This document shows, piece after piece, positions 1 to 9,627 of a stretch of DNA of 49,252 nt. The stretch is from Coriobacteriia bacterium. GTDB lineage: Bacteria; Actinomycetota; Coriobacteriia; Coriobacteriales; UBA8131. The stretch lies in assembly GCA_009776725.1 (NCBI GenBank), contig WRNE01000011.1:1462-50713 (forward strand). The letters are read 5' to 3'. The translations under genes were made by a program, and so were the position numbers. Each line of letters opens with the position of its first letter. The first letter of the stretch is position 1. The notes under the pieces are model-generated. The model was not told the origin of the DNA and ran no database searches. It saw nothing but the letters and a program-made list of their open reading frames with translations.

Positions 1-2
1 TC

Positions 3-722
3 GAGCAAAATCCCCCAGCGCTTGACTACGGACAGGCGAGCCCCATGGTTGCAGTGCAGGATTTTACTCAGCCGGCACAAGGCGAGCCGATAAACGCCAG
101 TTATGGGACAGGCCAACAAGGCTATGCGCCGCAACAGCAACAGTACGCGCAGCAGCAGCAGCAGTATGCGCCGCAGCAGCAGTACCCCCAACAGCAGCAG
201 CAGCAGGCATACCCTGGCCAGCAGCAGCAGTATGCGCCGCAGCAGCAGTACTCGCCGCAGCAGCAACAACCAATGTACCAGCAGCAGCAACCGGCTTACA
301 TGTCACAACCAACCTACCAAGAGCCAGGCAGGCCTGTGAACAAAGGAGCAAAACCATGGCTGGTGCCCTTGGTCATTGGTTCTGTAGTCGTGGTCGTTCT
401 TGTAGTTGCTGCTGTCATATATGGCATATCAAGCAGATCAAACATCAGAGGAAGATACGACCTGACCCTCCTAAGCTACGGTGGCTTTACGTTAACCGAA
501 GAAACCCTTAAAGACAATTATAACGGTGAGGAAGTATATATAGTTATTGAGAACAACCGTATAACATTCTATGGGTTTGATAGCGATTTTACTGTCTTGT
601 ACACTCGCGAGGGAGACACCTTGTACTGTGACGATGGCTATGAGGTTTTTACAATGACTGTCAAGGGGAACAAGGTAACTATGACCTATGATGATATGTA
701 CTTCGAGTTTACAAAACAATAG
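3..722 (+). CDS. Gln/Pro-rich single-pass membrane protein, 5' end outside window
   Basis: The frame is open from the first bases of the window and there is no good ribosome binding site before the ATG at 45, so that methionine is probably internal and the true start lies upstream. The visible part begins with about 90 residues of low-complexity Gln/Tyr/Pro/Ala sequence encoded largely by CAG and CAA codons. A hydrophobic segment follows (LVPLVIGSVVVVVLVVAAVI, near residue 105 counted from the ATG at 45), then an extracytoplasmic domain of about 90 residues rich in Tyr, Thr and Asp with alternating beta-strand patterning. This Q/P-rich-linker, one-helix, small-beta-domain layout is common in secreted-face proteins of Coriobacteriia and Firmicutes. 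I do not recognise the C-terminal domain and assign no function. A similarly Gln-rich protein lies at 29063. Confidence 0.75.
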   Translation, partial: EQNPPALDYGQASPMVAVQDFTQPAQGEPINASYGTGQQGYAPQQQQYAQQQQQYAPQQQYPQQQQQQAYPGQQQQYAPQQQYSPQQQQPMYQQQQPAYMSQPTYQEPGRPVNKGAKPWLVPLVIGSVVVVVLVVAAVIYGISSRSNIRGRYDLTLLSYGGFTLTEETLKDNYNGEEVYIVIENNRITFYGFDSDFTVLYTREGDTLYCDDGYEVFTMTVKGNKVTMTYDDMYFEFTKQ

Positions 723-791
723 GATAGTGTAATCAATGTTACCTAGGCGAGAACTATATCATAGTTTCAAACAAGCCTGAAAGGACCAGCT

Positions 792-3635
792 GTGGCTAAT
801 GACTATAAAGACACGATGAACCTACCTCAAACGGAGTTTCCAATGCGGGCCGGCCTGCCAGTGTCTGAACCGAAACGTTTAGAAAAATGGTACGGAATGG
901 ACCTCTACCACAAAATGCTGGACCGCAATGCTGGTAAGCCGAAATATATATTGCACGACGGGCCGCCTTACGCAAATGGCCCTATTCATATGGGACATGC
1001 TTTCAACAAGATCCTTAAAGACATAATTGTCAAGTACCATAGTGCCTTAGGCTTCTATTCTCCCTATGTGCCTGGCTGGGATTGCCACGGGCAACCGATC
1101 GAGCATATGGTCGAGACGACCCTAGGCCCAGAAAAAATGGCCGCGATCGACCAGGTTACCCTGCGCCGACTCTGTTGGGAGTGGGCGAGGGACAATATAG
1201 ACATACAACGCAAGGGGTTCATAAGACTTGGCGTGTTAGGGGACTGGGACAATCCCTACCTAACTTACTCTCATGAGTATGAGGCAGCCATCGTAAAGGT
1301 TTTCAAGAATGTCTACCAGCAGGGAGCGATATATCGTGGGCGGAAGCCCATACATTGGTGTATGAGCTGCCATACAGCGTTGGCGGAGGCAGAGATAGAG
1401 TACTCTGACGAGGAGTCCGATTCGATCTATGTGTCGTTAGAGTTGCTTGACCAGCAAATACCGTCATTCCCTGAAACCGACTTAGGCCTTAACCTGATGG
1501 TTTGGACAACCACGCCTTGGACACTGCCCGCCAATGTTGCTGTCTGCTTGGCCCCAGAGGCTGACTATGTGGCCTTGGTCACCAATGGCCAGGCCTATAT
1601 TGTTGCTGAAGCGCTAGTCGACCAAGTCGTTTTAGCTGCAGGTTTTATAGACCATGGTCTTCTCCACACAGACAAAGGCACTTTGTGGAAGGCAAAAGGC
1701 AGCGAGTTAGTAGGATTAAAGTATAGGCATCCTGTCCATGAGACGATGACTGGGCTTGTTCTGGCTGCCGACCATGTCGACCTGGTCAGCGGGACCGGTG
1801 CGGTCCATACGGCTCCAGGGCACGGGCTTGAGGACTATCAGGTAGGCGAGCAGTACAGCCTGCCTGTGTTGATGCCGCTGGATGACAACGGGGTCTTTGA
1901 CGCTGGAGGAGGGCCTTTCGAGGGGCTTTCGGTCAGTGAGGCAAACCCCCGGATAATCGAGTGGTTGGAGGAGCGGGGGTCTTTGATTGCCGCTTCCAAG
2001 GTGTGGCATAGCTATCCGCATTGCTGGAGGTGCCACCAGCCCGTGGTCTTTCGGGCCACCGAGCAGTGGTTTGTCTCGATGGAGGCCACCGGGCTTCGCG
2101 ACCAAGCCCTCCTCGAGTTGGAGAAACTGGCTTGGTACCCGGACTGGGCCGTCAACCGCTTACGTTCGATGATCGAGACCCGCCCGGACTGGTGCATATC
2201 AAGACAGCGCTCATGGGGCGTGCCGATACCGGTTTTCCGTTGTACGGTATGCAATTCGACGGTAGCCGACAGCGCCACTTTTGATGCTGTGATCGAGCTA
2301 TTCGAGCAAGAAGGAGCCGATGCCTGGTTCATCAAAGGGCCGGAAGCCTACCTGGGCGAGGAGACCCGCTGTGAGCACTGCGGGGCAGGTTTGGACAAGA
2401 TCGAAAGAGAGCGGGACATTTTGGACGTCTGGTGGGAAAGCGGCGTTTCCCATACCAGCGTCTTAGAGGCCCGCGAAGGGCTCGACAGGCCAGCCGACTT
2501 GTATCTAGAGGGATCAGACCAACACCGGGGATGGTTTCAAAGCTCGCTGCTGACCAGTGTCGGGGCTTATGGCACCGCTCCCTACAAGGCTATCATGAGC
2601 TGCGGTTTTGTTGTCGACGAGCAGGGCCGGAAAATGAGCAAGTCGCTGGGCAACGGCGTTGATCCTGACGAGGTCTATGAGAAGTACGGGGCTGATGTCC
2701 TGCGGCTTTGGGTCGGTAGCGTAGACAGTTCGCAGGATGTCTCGATATCTGACAATATCGTCGAACAGCTTGCTGACGCGTATCGGCGGATCCGCAATAC
2801 CTTCCGCTTCCTGTTATCCAACCTGGAGGACTATCGGGGCGAGACTGACCGGGTGGCTTGGGACGACATGCCTGTCATGGACCGTTGGGCGATGGTCCGC
2901 CTAGCCTCTTTGATGGAGACAATCGACAACGCCTACCAAGACAACCGTTTTCATTTGATATACCGGGCAGTCTATGACTATATCGTGACCGATCTATCAT
3001 CAGTCTATCTTGATGCATTAAAAGACCGGCTTTATTCAGAATCCCCCAATAGCCTCAAGCGTCGCAGCGCCCAGACGGTGCTGGAAAACATCTTGGAGGC
3101 CTTAGTGCGGCAACTGGCCCCGATACTATCCTTTACCTGTGACGAGGTCTGGGAATACTACCCACCGGGAATGCGCTATCCTGACCGCGCTGAATCAGTC
3201 ATGCTGGCAGGATGGCCCACTCTTGACGATATGATGCCTCAGCCGCCAAAAGGCGCCATTCCGCAGCTTTTAGACGAGTATAAAACTGTTCTAGCAGTAC
3301 GGGACCTTGTGACGAAGACCCTAGAAGAGGCCCGGGCTGCAAAACAAATCGGCAAAAGCCAGGAGGCCAAGCTCATGATCAAGCTGCCAGAACAGGCATG
3401 GTCGAGCCTTAAGCGTTTGCCCGTTGGTACTTTGGAAGAGCTTTTCATAGTAGCCGAAGTAAGGCTTGAAGCGCATGAGCCGGCAGACGAGACAGCAGCG
3501 ACGAGCGTGCATATCGCAACAGCTCATGGGGAGAAGTGCCCGCGTTGCTGGAACGTGCGTATGCTCAGTAACGACCCAAAGCATCCAGACCTCTGCCCCC
3601 GTTGTGCAGCCGTCCTCGATGAATTGGGGGTCTAA
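792..3635 (+). CDS. ileS: Isoleucyl-tRNA synthetase
   Basis: Cytoplasmic class I aminoacyl-tRNA synthetase that charges tRNA-Ile. The 947-residue length is normal for the bacterial enzyme. The HIGH signature appears as HMGH at residues 66-69 inside PYANGPIHMGHA, and KMSKS lies at about 614-618. The editing (CP1) domain between them contains the expected TTTPWTLPANVA segment. A C-terminal zinc-finger region carries two Cys pairs (CPRCWN at about 916 and CPRC about 10 residues from the end), as in E. coli-type IleS. The start is GTG at 792, preceded by AAAGGA at suitable spacing. The stop codon abuts the GTG of lspA, so the two are co-transcribed. The 69-bp upstream gap is too short for a T-box leader and none is seen. 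Confidence 0.97.
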   Translation: MANDYKDTMNLPQTEFPMRAGLPVSEPKRLEKWYGMDLYHKMLDRNAGKPKYILHDGPPYANGPIHMGHAFNKILKDIIVKYHSALGFYSPYVPGWDCHGQPIEHMVETTLGPEKMAAIDQVTLRRLCWEWARDNIDIQRKGFIRLGVLGDWDNPYLTYSHEYEAAIVKVFKNVYQQGAIYRGRKPIHWCMSCHTALAEAEIEYSDEESDSIYVSLELLDQQIPSFPETDLGLNLMVWTTTPWTLPANVAVCLAPEADYVALVTNGQAYIVAEALVDQVVLAAGFIDHGLLHTDKGTLWKAKGSELVGLKYRHPVHETMTGLVLAADHVDLVSGTGAVHTAPGHGLEDYQVGEQYSLPVLMPLDDNGVFDAGGGPFEGLSVSEANPRIIEWLEERGSLIAASKVWHSYPHCWRCHQPVVFRATEQWFVSMEATGLRDQALLELEKLAWYPDWAVNRLRSMIETRPDWCISRQRSWGVPIPVFRCTVCNSTVADSATFDAVIELFEQEGADAWFIKGPEAYLGEETRCEHCGAGLDKIERERDILDVWWESGVSHTSVLEAREGLDRPADLYLEGSDQHRGWFQSSLLTSVGAYGTAPYKAIMSCGFVVDEQGRKMSKSLGNGVDPDEVYEKYGADVLRLWVGSVDSSQDVSISDNIVEQLADAYRRIRNTFRFLLSNLEDYRGETDRVAWDDMPVMDRWAMVRLASLMETIDNAYQDNRFHLIYRAVYDYIVTDLSSVYLDALKDRLYSESPNSLKRRSAQTVLENILEALVRQLAPILSFTCDEVWEYYPPGMRYPDRAESVMLAGWPTLDDMMPQPPKGAIPQLLDEYKTVLAVRDLVTKTLEEARAAKQIGKSQEAKLMIKLPEQAWSSLKRLPVGTLEELFIVAEVRLEAHEPADETAATSVHIATAHGEKCPRCWNVRMLSNDPKHPDLCPRCAAVLDELGV

Positions 3636-4346
3636 GTGCGTATGAAAGCCGTCCCGCGCCGCCTAGCGCTCATTGTTTGCCTGATTCTGGCAACGATGGT
3701 CATTGTTTTTGACCAAATCACCAAAAGCATTGCCGAATCGGCATTGTCCGACAGCCCTAAGGCGTTCATCCCAGGGCTGATAGAGTTTCGCCTAGCGTAC
3801 AACAGGGGAGCGGCTTGGGGGATCCTACAAGGTGCGAGGCCGTTTTTCCTGCTGATTGCTGCAATTACGGTAGTAGCTGTGATCGCATACTTAATGACTC
3901 AAAAGCAGCATCCGCTGATGGTCGTTTTAGGCTTTGGTGTCTTTGTCGGCGGTAGCATCGGAAACGGGATCGACCGCTTCATGAATAGCAGGGTCATCGA
4001 CTTCATTAACCTCTTGTTCATCGACTTTCCGGTTTTTAACGTCGCTGACTGTGCCATAACCATAGGGGCCATGCTGGTCTTATTGTCGATAGTCATTAGC
4101 AGCGTTCAAGAGCGTTCGTCGAAAGCAGCGGGCAACAGCAGGCCGACAAACACCAAGAAGGCCCAAAGCGGTCGGGCTGCCGGCCAAAGCGGCCCATCGG
4201 CGAATAACATGGACAACAAGGCCGCTTCAAGGCCATCCAGCAATACGGCAAAGCCCTTGGATAGAGACACAAGTCTTGATATTGGGCAACAAAAAGCACC
4301 CGCATCGAGGTTAGCTGCCGATGGAGAAACCGACGATGTCGGCTAG
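3636..4346 (+). CDS. lspA: Lipoprotein signal peptidase II with long C-terminal extension
   Basis: Membrane aspartyl protease that removes signal peptides from diacylglyceryl-modified prolipoproteins; it acts after Lgt (29691-30488). Four hydrophobic segments are visible. The two catalytic aspartates sit in GNGIDRF (D113) and FNVADCA (D138), and YNRGAAWG is the conserved loop. The core ends near residue 160, matching the usual 150-170 residue length. About 75 further residues are polar, low-complexity and rich in Ser, Lys, Asn and Ala, which is unusual for the family. The start is GTG directly after the ileS stop; an in-frame ATG lies six bases downstream. The 3' end overlaps the next gene, so the reading frame of the tail is constrained by the rluD start. 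Confidence 0.95.
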   Translation: MRMKAVPRRLALIVCLILATMVIVFDQITKSIAESALSDSPKAFIPGLIEFRLAYNRGAAWGILQGARPFFLLIAAITVVAVIAYLMTQKQHPLMVVLGFGVFVGGSIGNGIDRFMNSRVIDFINLLFIDFPVFNVADCAITIGAMLVLLSIVISSVQERSSKAAGNSRPTNTKKAQSGRAAGQSGPSANNMDNKAASRPSSNTAKPLDRDTSLDIGQQKAPASRLAADGETDDVG

Positions 4347-5358
4347 TGAGTACCGGGTAACTGCAAATGACCATGGCCAGCGCCTCGATGTGCTTCTTGC
4401 CAAGCTGGACGATATAGTCAGCCGAAACCTGGCAGTCTCGTTGATCGAAGCCGGACAGGTGAGCGTCAACGGCCAACCATCGACCTTGAAAAGACGTATT
4501 CTGGTCGAAGGCGACCTGATTACCTTTACGGTTGAGAACCCCGCCCCGATTGGCCTTCTCCCCGAGTATATAGACTTGGATATCCGATACGAGGACGACT
4601 ATTTGATGGTGATCTCGAAACAGGCCGGCTTGGTCTGTCATCCTGCAACCGGCCATTTGTCAGGAACCCTGGTCAATGCGCTGATTGCTCATTGCGGCTA
4701 TGAGAACCTGGCGCAGATCCAAGGAGCCGACCGTCCAGGAATTGTGCATCGTCTGGATAAGGACACCAGCGGCCTGATGCTGGTTGCTAAGACAGACCAG
4801 GCCGGCTTGGCCTTGTCTGATGCAATTAGGCTGCGTGAGTTGAATCGGCGTTACCTGACCTTGGTGCACGGCTATGTAGCTGCCGACAGCGGATTGATCG
4901 ATGTGCCGATCTTGCGTGGCTTGAAGGACAGGGTGCGCTACATGGTCAGCGATGACCCACGGGCACGGACTGCCGTCACGAGCTTTCAAGTCCTCGAGCG
5001 TTATGAGGCAGGCCGCGACGACGACGGTTACTGCCTCCTAGAGTGCAACCTGTTTACCGGCCGCACCCACCAGATCCGAGTGCATATGGCATATACGCAC
5101 CATCCTTGTGTCGGCGATATGCTTTATGGGCGAAACCGCAAACGGGGCAGTGACGAGTTGGGCTTGGACAGGCAGTTCCTGCACTCGGGTATCTTGGAGT
5201 TTACCCATCCCATCACTGGAGAAAGACTAAGCTTTACGGACAGGATCCCAGATGAGCTGATTGCGGCGCTAGACTTAATCAGGCCACGCAGTATGGGATT
5301 GACCGATGCAGGCAAACGTTTGTTGCCGTTGTTTTCTATAGACGGCACTCAGAGTTAA
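4321..5358 (+). CDS. rluD: RluD-family 23S rRNA pseudouridine synthase
   Basis: Converts specific uridines of 23S rRNA to pseudouridine. An N-terminal S4 RNA-binding domain covers roughly residues 8-75 (RLDVLLAKLDD ... VSVNGQ). The catalytic domain carries the family motif HRLDKDTSG at about 143-151, with D146 as the expected catalytic aspartate, and later GRTHQIRVHMA. The length of 345 residues is normal. Two starts are possible: ATG 4321, or ATG 4336, which has GGAG nine bases upstream and is perhaps better. Either overlaps the end of lspA, so translation is probably coupled. RluA/C/D paralogues are hard to separate by sequence alone, so the gene symbol is a family-level call. Confidence 0.93.
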   Translation: MEKPTMSASEYRVTANDHGQRLDVLLAKLDDIVSRNLAVSLIEAGQVSVNGQPSTLKRRILVEGDLITFTVENPAPIGLLPEYIDLDIRYEDDYLMVISKQAGLVCHPATGHLSGTLVNALIAHCGYENLAQIQGADRPGIVHRLDKDTSGLMLVAKTDQAGLALSDAIRLRELNRRYLTLVHGYVAADSGLIDVPILRGLKDRVRYMVSDDPRARTAVTSFQVLERYEAGRDDDGYCLLECNLFTGRTHQIRVHMAYTHHPCVGDMLYGRNRKRGSDELGLDRQFLHSGILEFTHPITGERLSFTDRIPDELIAALDLIRPRSMGLTDAGKRLLPLFSIDGTQS

Positions 5359-5379
5359 GAAGGGCTTTTTTAGCAGGTT

Positions 5380-5988
5380 TTGAGGTTGGTCAAACCACAA
5401 CTGATACTAGCTTCGTCCTCGCCTCGGCGCTTTGAGATGCTCCAGGCACATGGACATCAAGTAGAGGTGCTGGCACCTGATGTTGATGAATACCTAGACA
5501 GTCAAATCAAGTTATCAAGCTTGCCAGCCGAGCTTGAAGGCTTGGCCTTGAGGAAAGCCCGATATGTTGTTCAGCAGCTACAACGGCAAACAAGCAGGCC
5601 AATGGACAGGCTGGCCTTGGTCATCGGGGCTGACACGGTAGTCTATGCCGACGAGGTGCTAGGAAAGCCTGCAGACTACCAAGACGCCTTGTCGACTCTA
5701 CTGAAACTGAGAAACCGGACGCATCTGGTAATGACTGCAGTCGCTTTGATAGAGCTTCCAGCGTTGGTCGAAAAGACTTTTACCGATACTGCGACTGTGC
5801 GGTTTGCTGACTACAGCATGGCAGAGATTGACGAGTATTTGCATACAGACGAGCCCCATGATAAAGCAGGTTCGTATGCTATACAGGGGGCTTGGGGAGC
5901 ACAAGTGGTTGAATTGGTCGGTGATATCGAGACAGTAATCGGTCTGCCTTATCGACGCTTGAAGGACTATACTGGCCTTTTGGGCTAA
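5380..5988 (+). CDS. maf: Maf-family nucleoside triphosphate pyrophosphatase
   Basis: Cytoplasmic house-cleaning enzyme; the family hydrolyses non-canonical or modified NTPs (dTTP/UTP or m7GTP subtypes) to NMP and PPi. SSSPRR is at the N-terminus, followed by a GADTVV segment and LGKP; these are the phosphate-binding and metal-binding motifs of Maf. The 202-residue length is typical. The start is TTG at 5380; no strong ribosome binding site precedes it, and coupling to the upstream gene 21 bp away is likely. The subtype cannot be assigned safely from these motifs. Confidence 0.92.
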   Translation: MRLVKPQLILASSSPRRFEMLQAHGHQVEVLAPDVDEYLDSQIKLSSLPAELEGLALRKARYVVQQLQRQTSRPMDRLALVIGADTVVYADEVLGKPADYQDALSTLLKLRNRTHLVMTAVALIELPALVEKTFTDTATVRFADYSMAEIDEYLHTDEPHDKAGSYAIQGAWGAQVVELVGDIETVIGLPYRRLKDYTGLLG

Positions 5989-6230
5989 TAGCTCGGTCAT
6001 GCTAGCACCAAGCCGTATAAAAAGAGCACGAACGCAAAAAGCGGTTACGAACCTGGATAGGTTATCATCAACAAGTTAATGGATGGGCTGCAAGCGCTCT
6101 TCGACTTGTCAGGGCCTTCTCAGTATGGCTAAAAATAATTAATAGCACCATAATAAAAAACTATTATGATTGTTTAAGGCTTGTTTAAGCCCTCTCTGTG
6201 AGACTAATTAGAGCCAATGAGAGGGGATAG

Positions 6231-7079
6231 ATGATGTTTGCCCATCAACAAAACCGCAAAAGCAAGCGAAGCCAGGCCAGCGCTTCAAAAGACAACCTAC
6301 ATATACCAGCGCTGCCTAAAAAGGGCGTATATTTTATGGTCGTCTTGCTTGTTGCAGCTATATATTTAGCTTGGTCATATATAAATAACAATTCGAACAT
6401 AGTAAAGCTAGACACGAACGCTACGAGCCATAACAGCCTCGAGGACAACGATACAGACACCAGCCAAGACGCTCTGCCGAACAATGGGTTGACTGTCCAA
6501 GAGGCAGCCACTCCTGACATGTCGTCTGCTAGCACTGGCCTAAGTGTCTATGTGCATATATCAGGTGCTGTGAACAAGGCAGGAGTGGTATGCCTTCCAA
6601 TCGGCAGCCGCTTAATTGACGGGGTCGATTGTTGTGGCGGCTTGTCTGACGATGCTGCCCCTGATTACATTAACCTGGCAGCTTTACTTATTGACGGCAC
6701 TCATTTATACATTCCTAGCCAGTCAGATATTGAGGCTTTGCGGAGCCAGGGCCTAGTACCTGAGCAACAGTTGATGAATGGCTTTGACTGGAACGATACC
6801 AGCAGCCAAGCAAACCAAAGCCTAAACGGGGCTTCCGAGCAAGGCCATACGTCGATTCCCAATGACTCTGGCCAGGCTTCTGTTTTTCCCATAGACATAA
6901 ACAGCGCCGACCAGACGGCCTTACAGACAGTCCCTGGGATAGGCCCTGTCACTGCACAGCGGATCATCGACTACCGGACACAGCATGGAAGGTTTAACAG
7001 CCTAGAAGACTTGCTTTTGATATCAGGGATCGGCGAGAAACGTTTAGCCGACTTTCGCCCATATCTAACCTGTAAATAA
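6231..7079 (+). CDS. comEA: Competence DNA-binding protein ComEA
   Basis: Membrane-anchored double-stranded-DNA receptor of the natural-transformation machinery. Order of parts: a basic N-terminal tail, one membrane helix at about 34-51, an acidic Ser/Thr/Asn linker, a SLBB-like domain at about 106-163 (VYVHISGAVNKAGV), a second linker, and paired helix-hairpin-helix motifs at about 220-282 with PGIGPVTAQRI and SGIGEKRL. This is the standard ComEA architecture. The start is ATG 6231 or the adjacent ATG 6234; a GAGAGGGGAT ribosome binding site is just upstream. The 242-bp gap before it is AT-rich and contains a small palindrome (CATAATA/TATTATG) and a plausible but unproven promoter. comEC follows 10 bp later. 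Confidence 0.95.
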   Translation: MMFAHQQNRKSKRSQASASKDNLHIPALPKKGVYFMVVLLVAAIYLAWSYINNNSNIVKLDTNATSHNSLEDNDTDTSQDALPNNGLTVQEAATPDMSSASTGLSVYVHISGAVNKAGVVCLPIGSRLIDGVDCCGGLSDDAAPDYINLAALLIDGTHLYIPSQSDIEALRSQGLVPEQQLMNGFDWNDTSSQANQSLNGASEQGHTSIPNDSGQASVFPIDINSADQTALQTVPGIGPVTAQRIIDYRTQHGRFNSLEDLLLISGIGEKRLADFRPYLTCK

Positions 7080-7089
7080 GACAATCAGC

Positions 7090-9519
7090 GTGTCTGATCC
7101 CAAAAAAGACCCTGAGTTAGACCAAGCAGCCCGGCCTCTGCTGCCTGTTCTAATTGGCCCTTTAGGGGCGATTTGGGCAAGTGTAGTAATAGTCGAGCAT
7201 TTCACATGGAGCAGGTATCTGGCGTCAAATGAGAGTCTGCCGATTAATCAGCTTCTGATTTGTGCAGTCGTCGTTTTACTGTTCATTCCAATGAAAAAAT
7301 ACCGGGCTTATATTCTGGCCAGTGTGCTGTTTTTTGTCTTCTCTGCTGGGGTGGCTTATCAGTACTGGCATCGGATTGACCAAGTAATGGGCCTGTTAGC
7401 GGAGGCCGATCCTTATGGGTTTACTTGCCGGGTGGTCAGCGACCCACAGTACGGGTCATATAGTCCCTCTAGTATTGTGGAGGCTAGGCTAAGCTCGGGA
7501 GTCAAGTTCCGCTGTCGGATATTCTGGCCTGATAGTACCGGTATTCCAGCATATGGAAGCCAGCTTGACGTGCACGGCCATTTTATACCTCTAAGCGAGA
7601 ACAACGAGTTCTTGTACAGACAAGGCCTGGCAGGCTCGTTTAGTGTAACAAGTATTGATGACTGTCATTTCCCAAATAACCTTGTTGGGCTCATTTCGGA
7701 ATTCAGGGATACGAATTACCGTCTTTTGACAGAACAAGGGGAGCAAAGCGCTTATCTCCTATCAGGGGTCCTGCTTGGTAATTCGGGCGAGTTCAACCTG
7801 AGCTGGGCGGGGGAGGCCTTCAAGATCACTGGTTTGTCGCATTTAGTGGCAGTCTCTGGCTCCCATTTGGTAGTCATCGCCACTATGATGGCCTGGGTGC
7901 TGGCAAAGCTAAAGATCAAGACCCGGGTGGAAGTCTTCCTGCTCCTACTATTGGTCGCTGCCTATGTCATGCTCACCGCGCTCCAAGCATCTGCAGTCCG
8001 TTCGGCAGGGATGATGGGGATAGTACAGGTCGCACGGTTGATAGGCCGCCGATCACACGCTCCATCGGCTTTAAGCGTTACTGCTAGCATAATGTTGATA
8101 ATACAACCAACAACAGCTTTTTCACTGGGGTTCTGGTTATCGGTTTTCTCGGTTTTTGGCTTGGCTGTCTACCTGCCGCTCGTCAGGGAGTGGACGGAAT
8201 TGCTACATAGCAGATCAAGTAGTAAATATAAAGTTACATATCATCCGAAGCTGGTAAAGCATGCCCGCAGGCTCATCAGCAACTACATCGTCGAACCGTG
8301 CAACATAAGCCTGACCGCCCAAGCTTCGACACTCGCACTATCGGCTCCGGCTTTTGCCTGTATCTCTTTGGTCTCATTACCAGCCAACATTATTGTGGCG
8401 CCATTGATCACTCTGATTTTATTAATGGGAATACCAGGTTTGATAATCGGCAGTTTTTTGTCAAGTGTCCAACATCTGCTGGTCAGCCCATTAATCCTGC
8501 TCGGTAGGCTAAGTTGCTATTTGGCACAACAATTTGCTGGCTTGCCTTTTGCCTCAATACCTTTCAACGGTCGTTTAGACATGTCATTGGTAATCGCATT
8601 GTCTGTGGCAGCTGCTGTATATTTGTTATGGCCACACCCGACAGCAGCCAACCGCAGGGTCTTTTGGAGGATGCTTTGTGCTGTCTGCTTGGTAGCCTCA
8701 GTAATCTATGTAAAGCCTCAAGCTGCCGAGCTAGTGCTCCTTGATATCGGCCAGGGAGACGCGATACTGATTCGAGAAGGGTCAATCAGTGTCTTAATTG
8801 ACACTGGGCCTGAATCGACATCGCTTCGAAGGGCTTTAGCACGTAACCATGTCAAATCACTGGATGCTGTAATTCTGACGCATCTCGATAACGACCATTG
8901 TGGGGGGCTGCGGGCCCTGACAGGGTTTATTCAGCCTGATACTGTTTATTTTGCTGCAGGCCTGATAAGCAACCGCTCCGACTCAAATGCAATCCAACAA
9001 GCATATGAGCTCGTTGGCCAATCCAGGATCGAGGAGCTGATAGGTGGAGACACTTTGGTGCTATCCAGCCATTTAAGCCTGAGCGTGCTGCTACCGACGC
9101 ATCTTGTGTATTTTGGTGACAACCACGACTCCTTAGTGATCAGTCTGAACTTCGACTCTGAAGCTGATGGGACTGTTGACTTACGCATGCTTTTAACCGG
9201 CGACGCTGAGGCTGACGACTTACAAAAAATCAACAGCTTGTATGCTGGCTTGAGCTTTCAGGTCCTAAAACTAGCACACCATGGGAGCAAGGGATCGATT
9301 AACAACGAGCTCTTGAGGCAGTGGGAATGCCGAATCGTTCTTATCAGTGTAGGCTTGAACAACCATTACGGGCATCCAAGCGACCAAGCATTACAAACGC
9401 TGGACGATACAGGCGCATTGGTCTATAGGACAGATGAATTAGGCGATATCAGTCTACGGTTGTTATCACAATGCCTAGTAATCAGTTATTCTGGTATGCG
9501 TCTAGTTTGGGCTTATTAG
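7090..9519 (+). CDS. comEC: Competence membrane channel ComEC/Rec2
   Basis: Polytopic membrane protein proposed to pass single-stranded DNA into the cytoplasm during transformation. The 809 residues contain N-terminal membrane helices, a soluble OB-like domain, the central competence domain with the conserved LVAVSGSHL-type segment, and a C-terminal metallo-beta-lactamase-fold domain. That last domain retains likely metal ligands: HLDNDHCGG beginning at H598, LTGDAE and LAHHGSKGS. The full length and intact motifs argue for a working gene. It starts with GTG at 7090, is coupled to comEA, and is followed by holA, the usual comEA-comEC-holA order. Confidence 0.95.
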   Translation: MSDPKKDPELDQAARPLLPVLIGPLGAIWASVVIVEHFTWSRYLASNESLPINQLLICAVVVLLFIPMKKYRAYILASVLFFVFSAGVAYQYWHRIDQVMGLLAEADPYGFTCRVVSDPQYGSYSPSSIVEARLSSGVKFRCRIFWPDSTGIPAYGSQLDVHGHFIPLSENNEFLYRQGLAGSFSVTSIDDCHFPNNLVGLISEFRDTNYRLLTEQGEQSAYLLSGVLLGNSGEFNLSWAGEAFKITGLSHLVAVSGSHLVVIATMMAWVLAKLKIKTRVEVFLLLLLVAAYVMLTALQASAVRSAGMMGIVQVARLIGRRSHAPSALSVTASIMLIIQPTTAFSLGFWLSVFSVFGLAVYLPLVREWTELLHSRSSSKYKVTYHPKLVKHARRLISNYIVEPCNISLTAQASTLALSAPAFACISLVSLPANIIVAPLITLILLMGIPGLIIGSFLSSVQHLLVSPLILLGRLSCYLAQQFAGLPFASIPFNGRLDMSLVIALSVAAAVYLLWPHPTAANRRVFWRMLCAVCLVASVIYVKPQAAELVLLDIGQGDAILIREGSISVLIDTGPESTSLRRALARNHVKSLDAVILTHLDNDHCGGLRALTGFIQPDTVYFAAGLISNRSDSNAIQQAYELVGQSRIEELIGGDTLVLSSHLSLSVLLPTHLVYFGDNHDSLVISLNFDSEADGTVDLRMLLTGDAEADDLQKINSLYAGLSFQVLKLAHHGSKGSINNELLRQWECRIVLISVGLNNHYGHPSDQALQTLDDTGALVYRTDELGDISLRLLSQCLVISYSGMRLVWAY

Positions 9520-9627
9520 TTCGATGCTCCGATGCGGAATGTGCCTTTTGGAACCCGGCTATGTCAATATATACACAAGGGTTTTGGGCTAACGAAGCAA
9601 TGAACTGTTCAAAGGAGTGCTTTAACG

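Noticed and set aside
723-791. T-box leader before ileS
   Set aside because: Only 69 bp are available and no T-box sequence or antiterminator is present.
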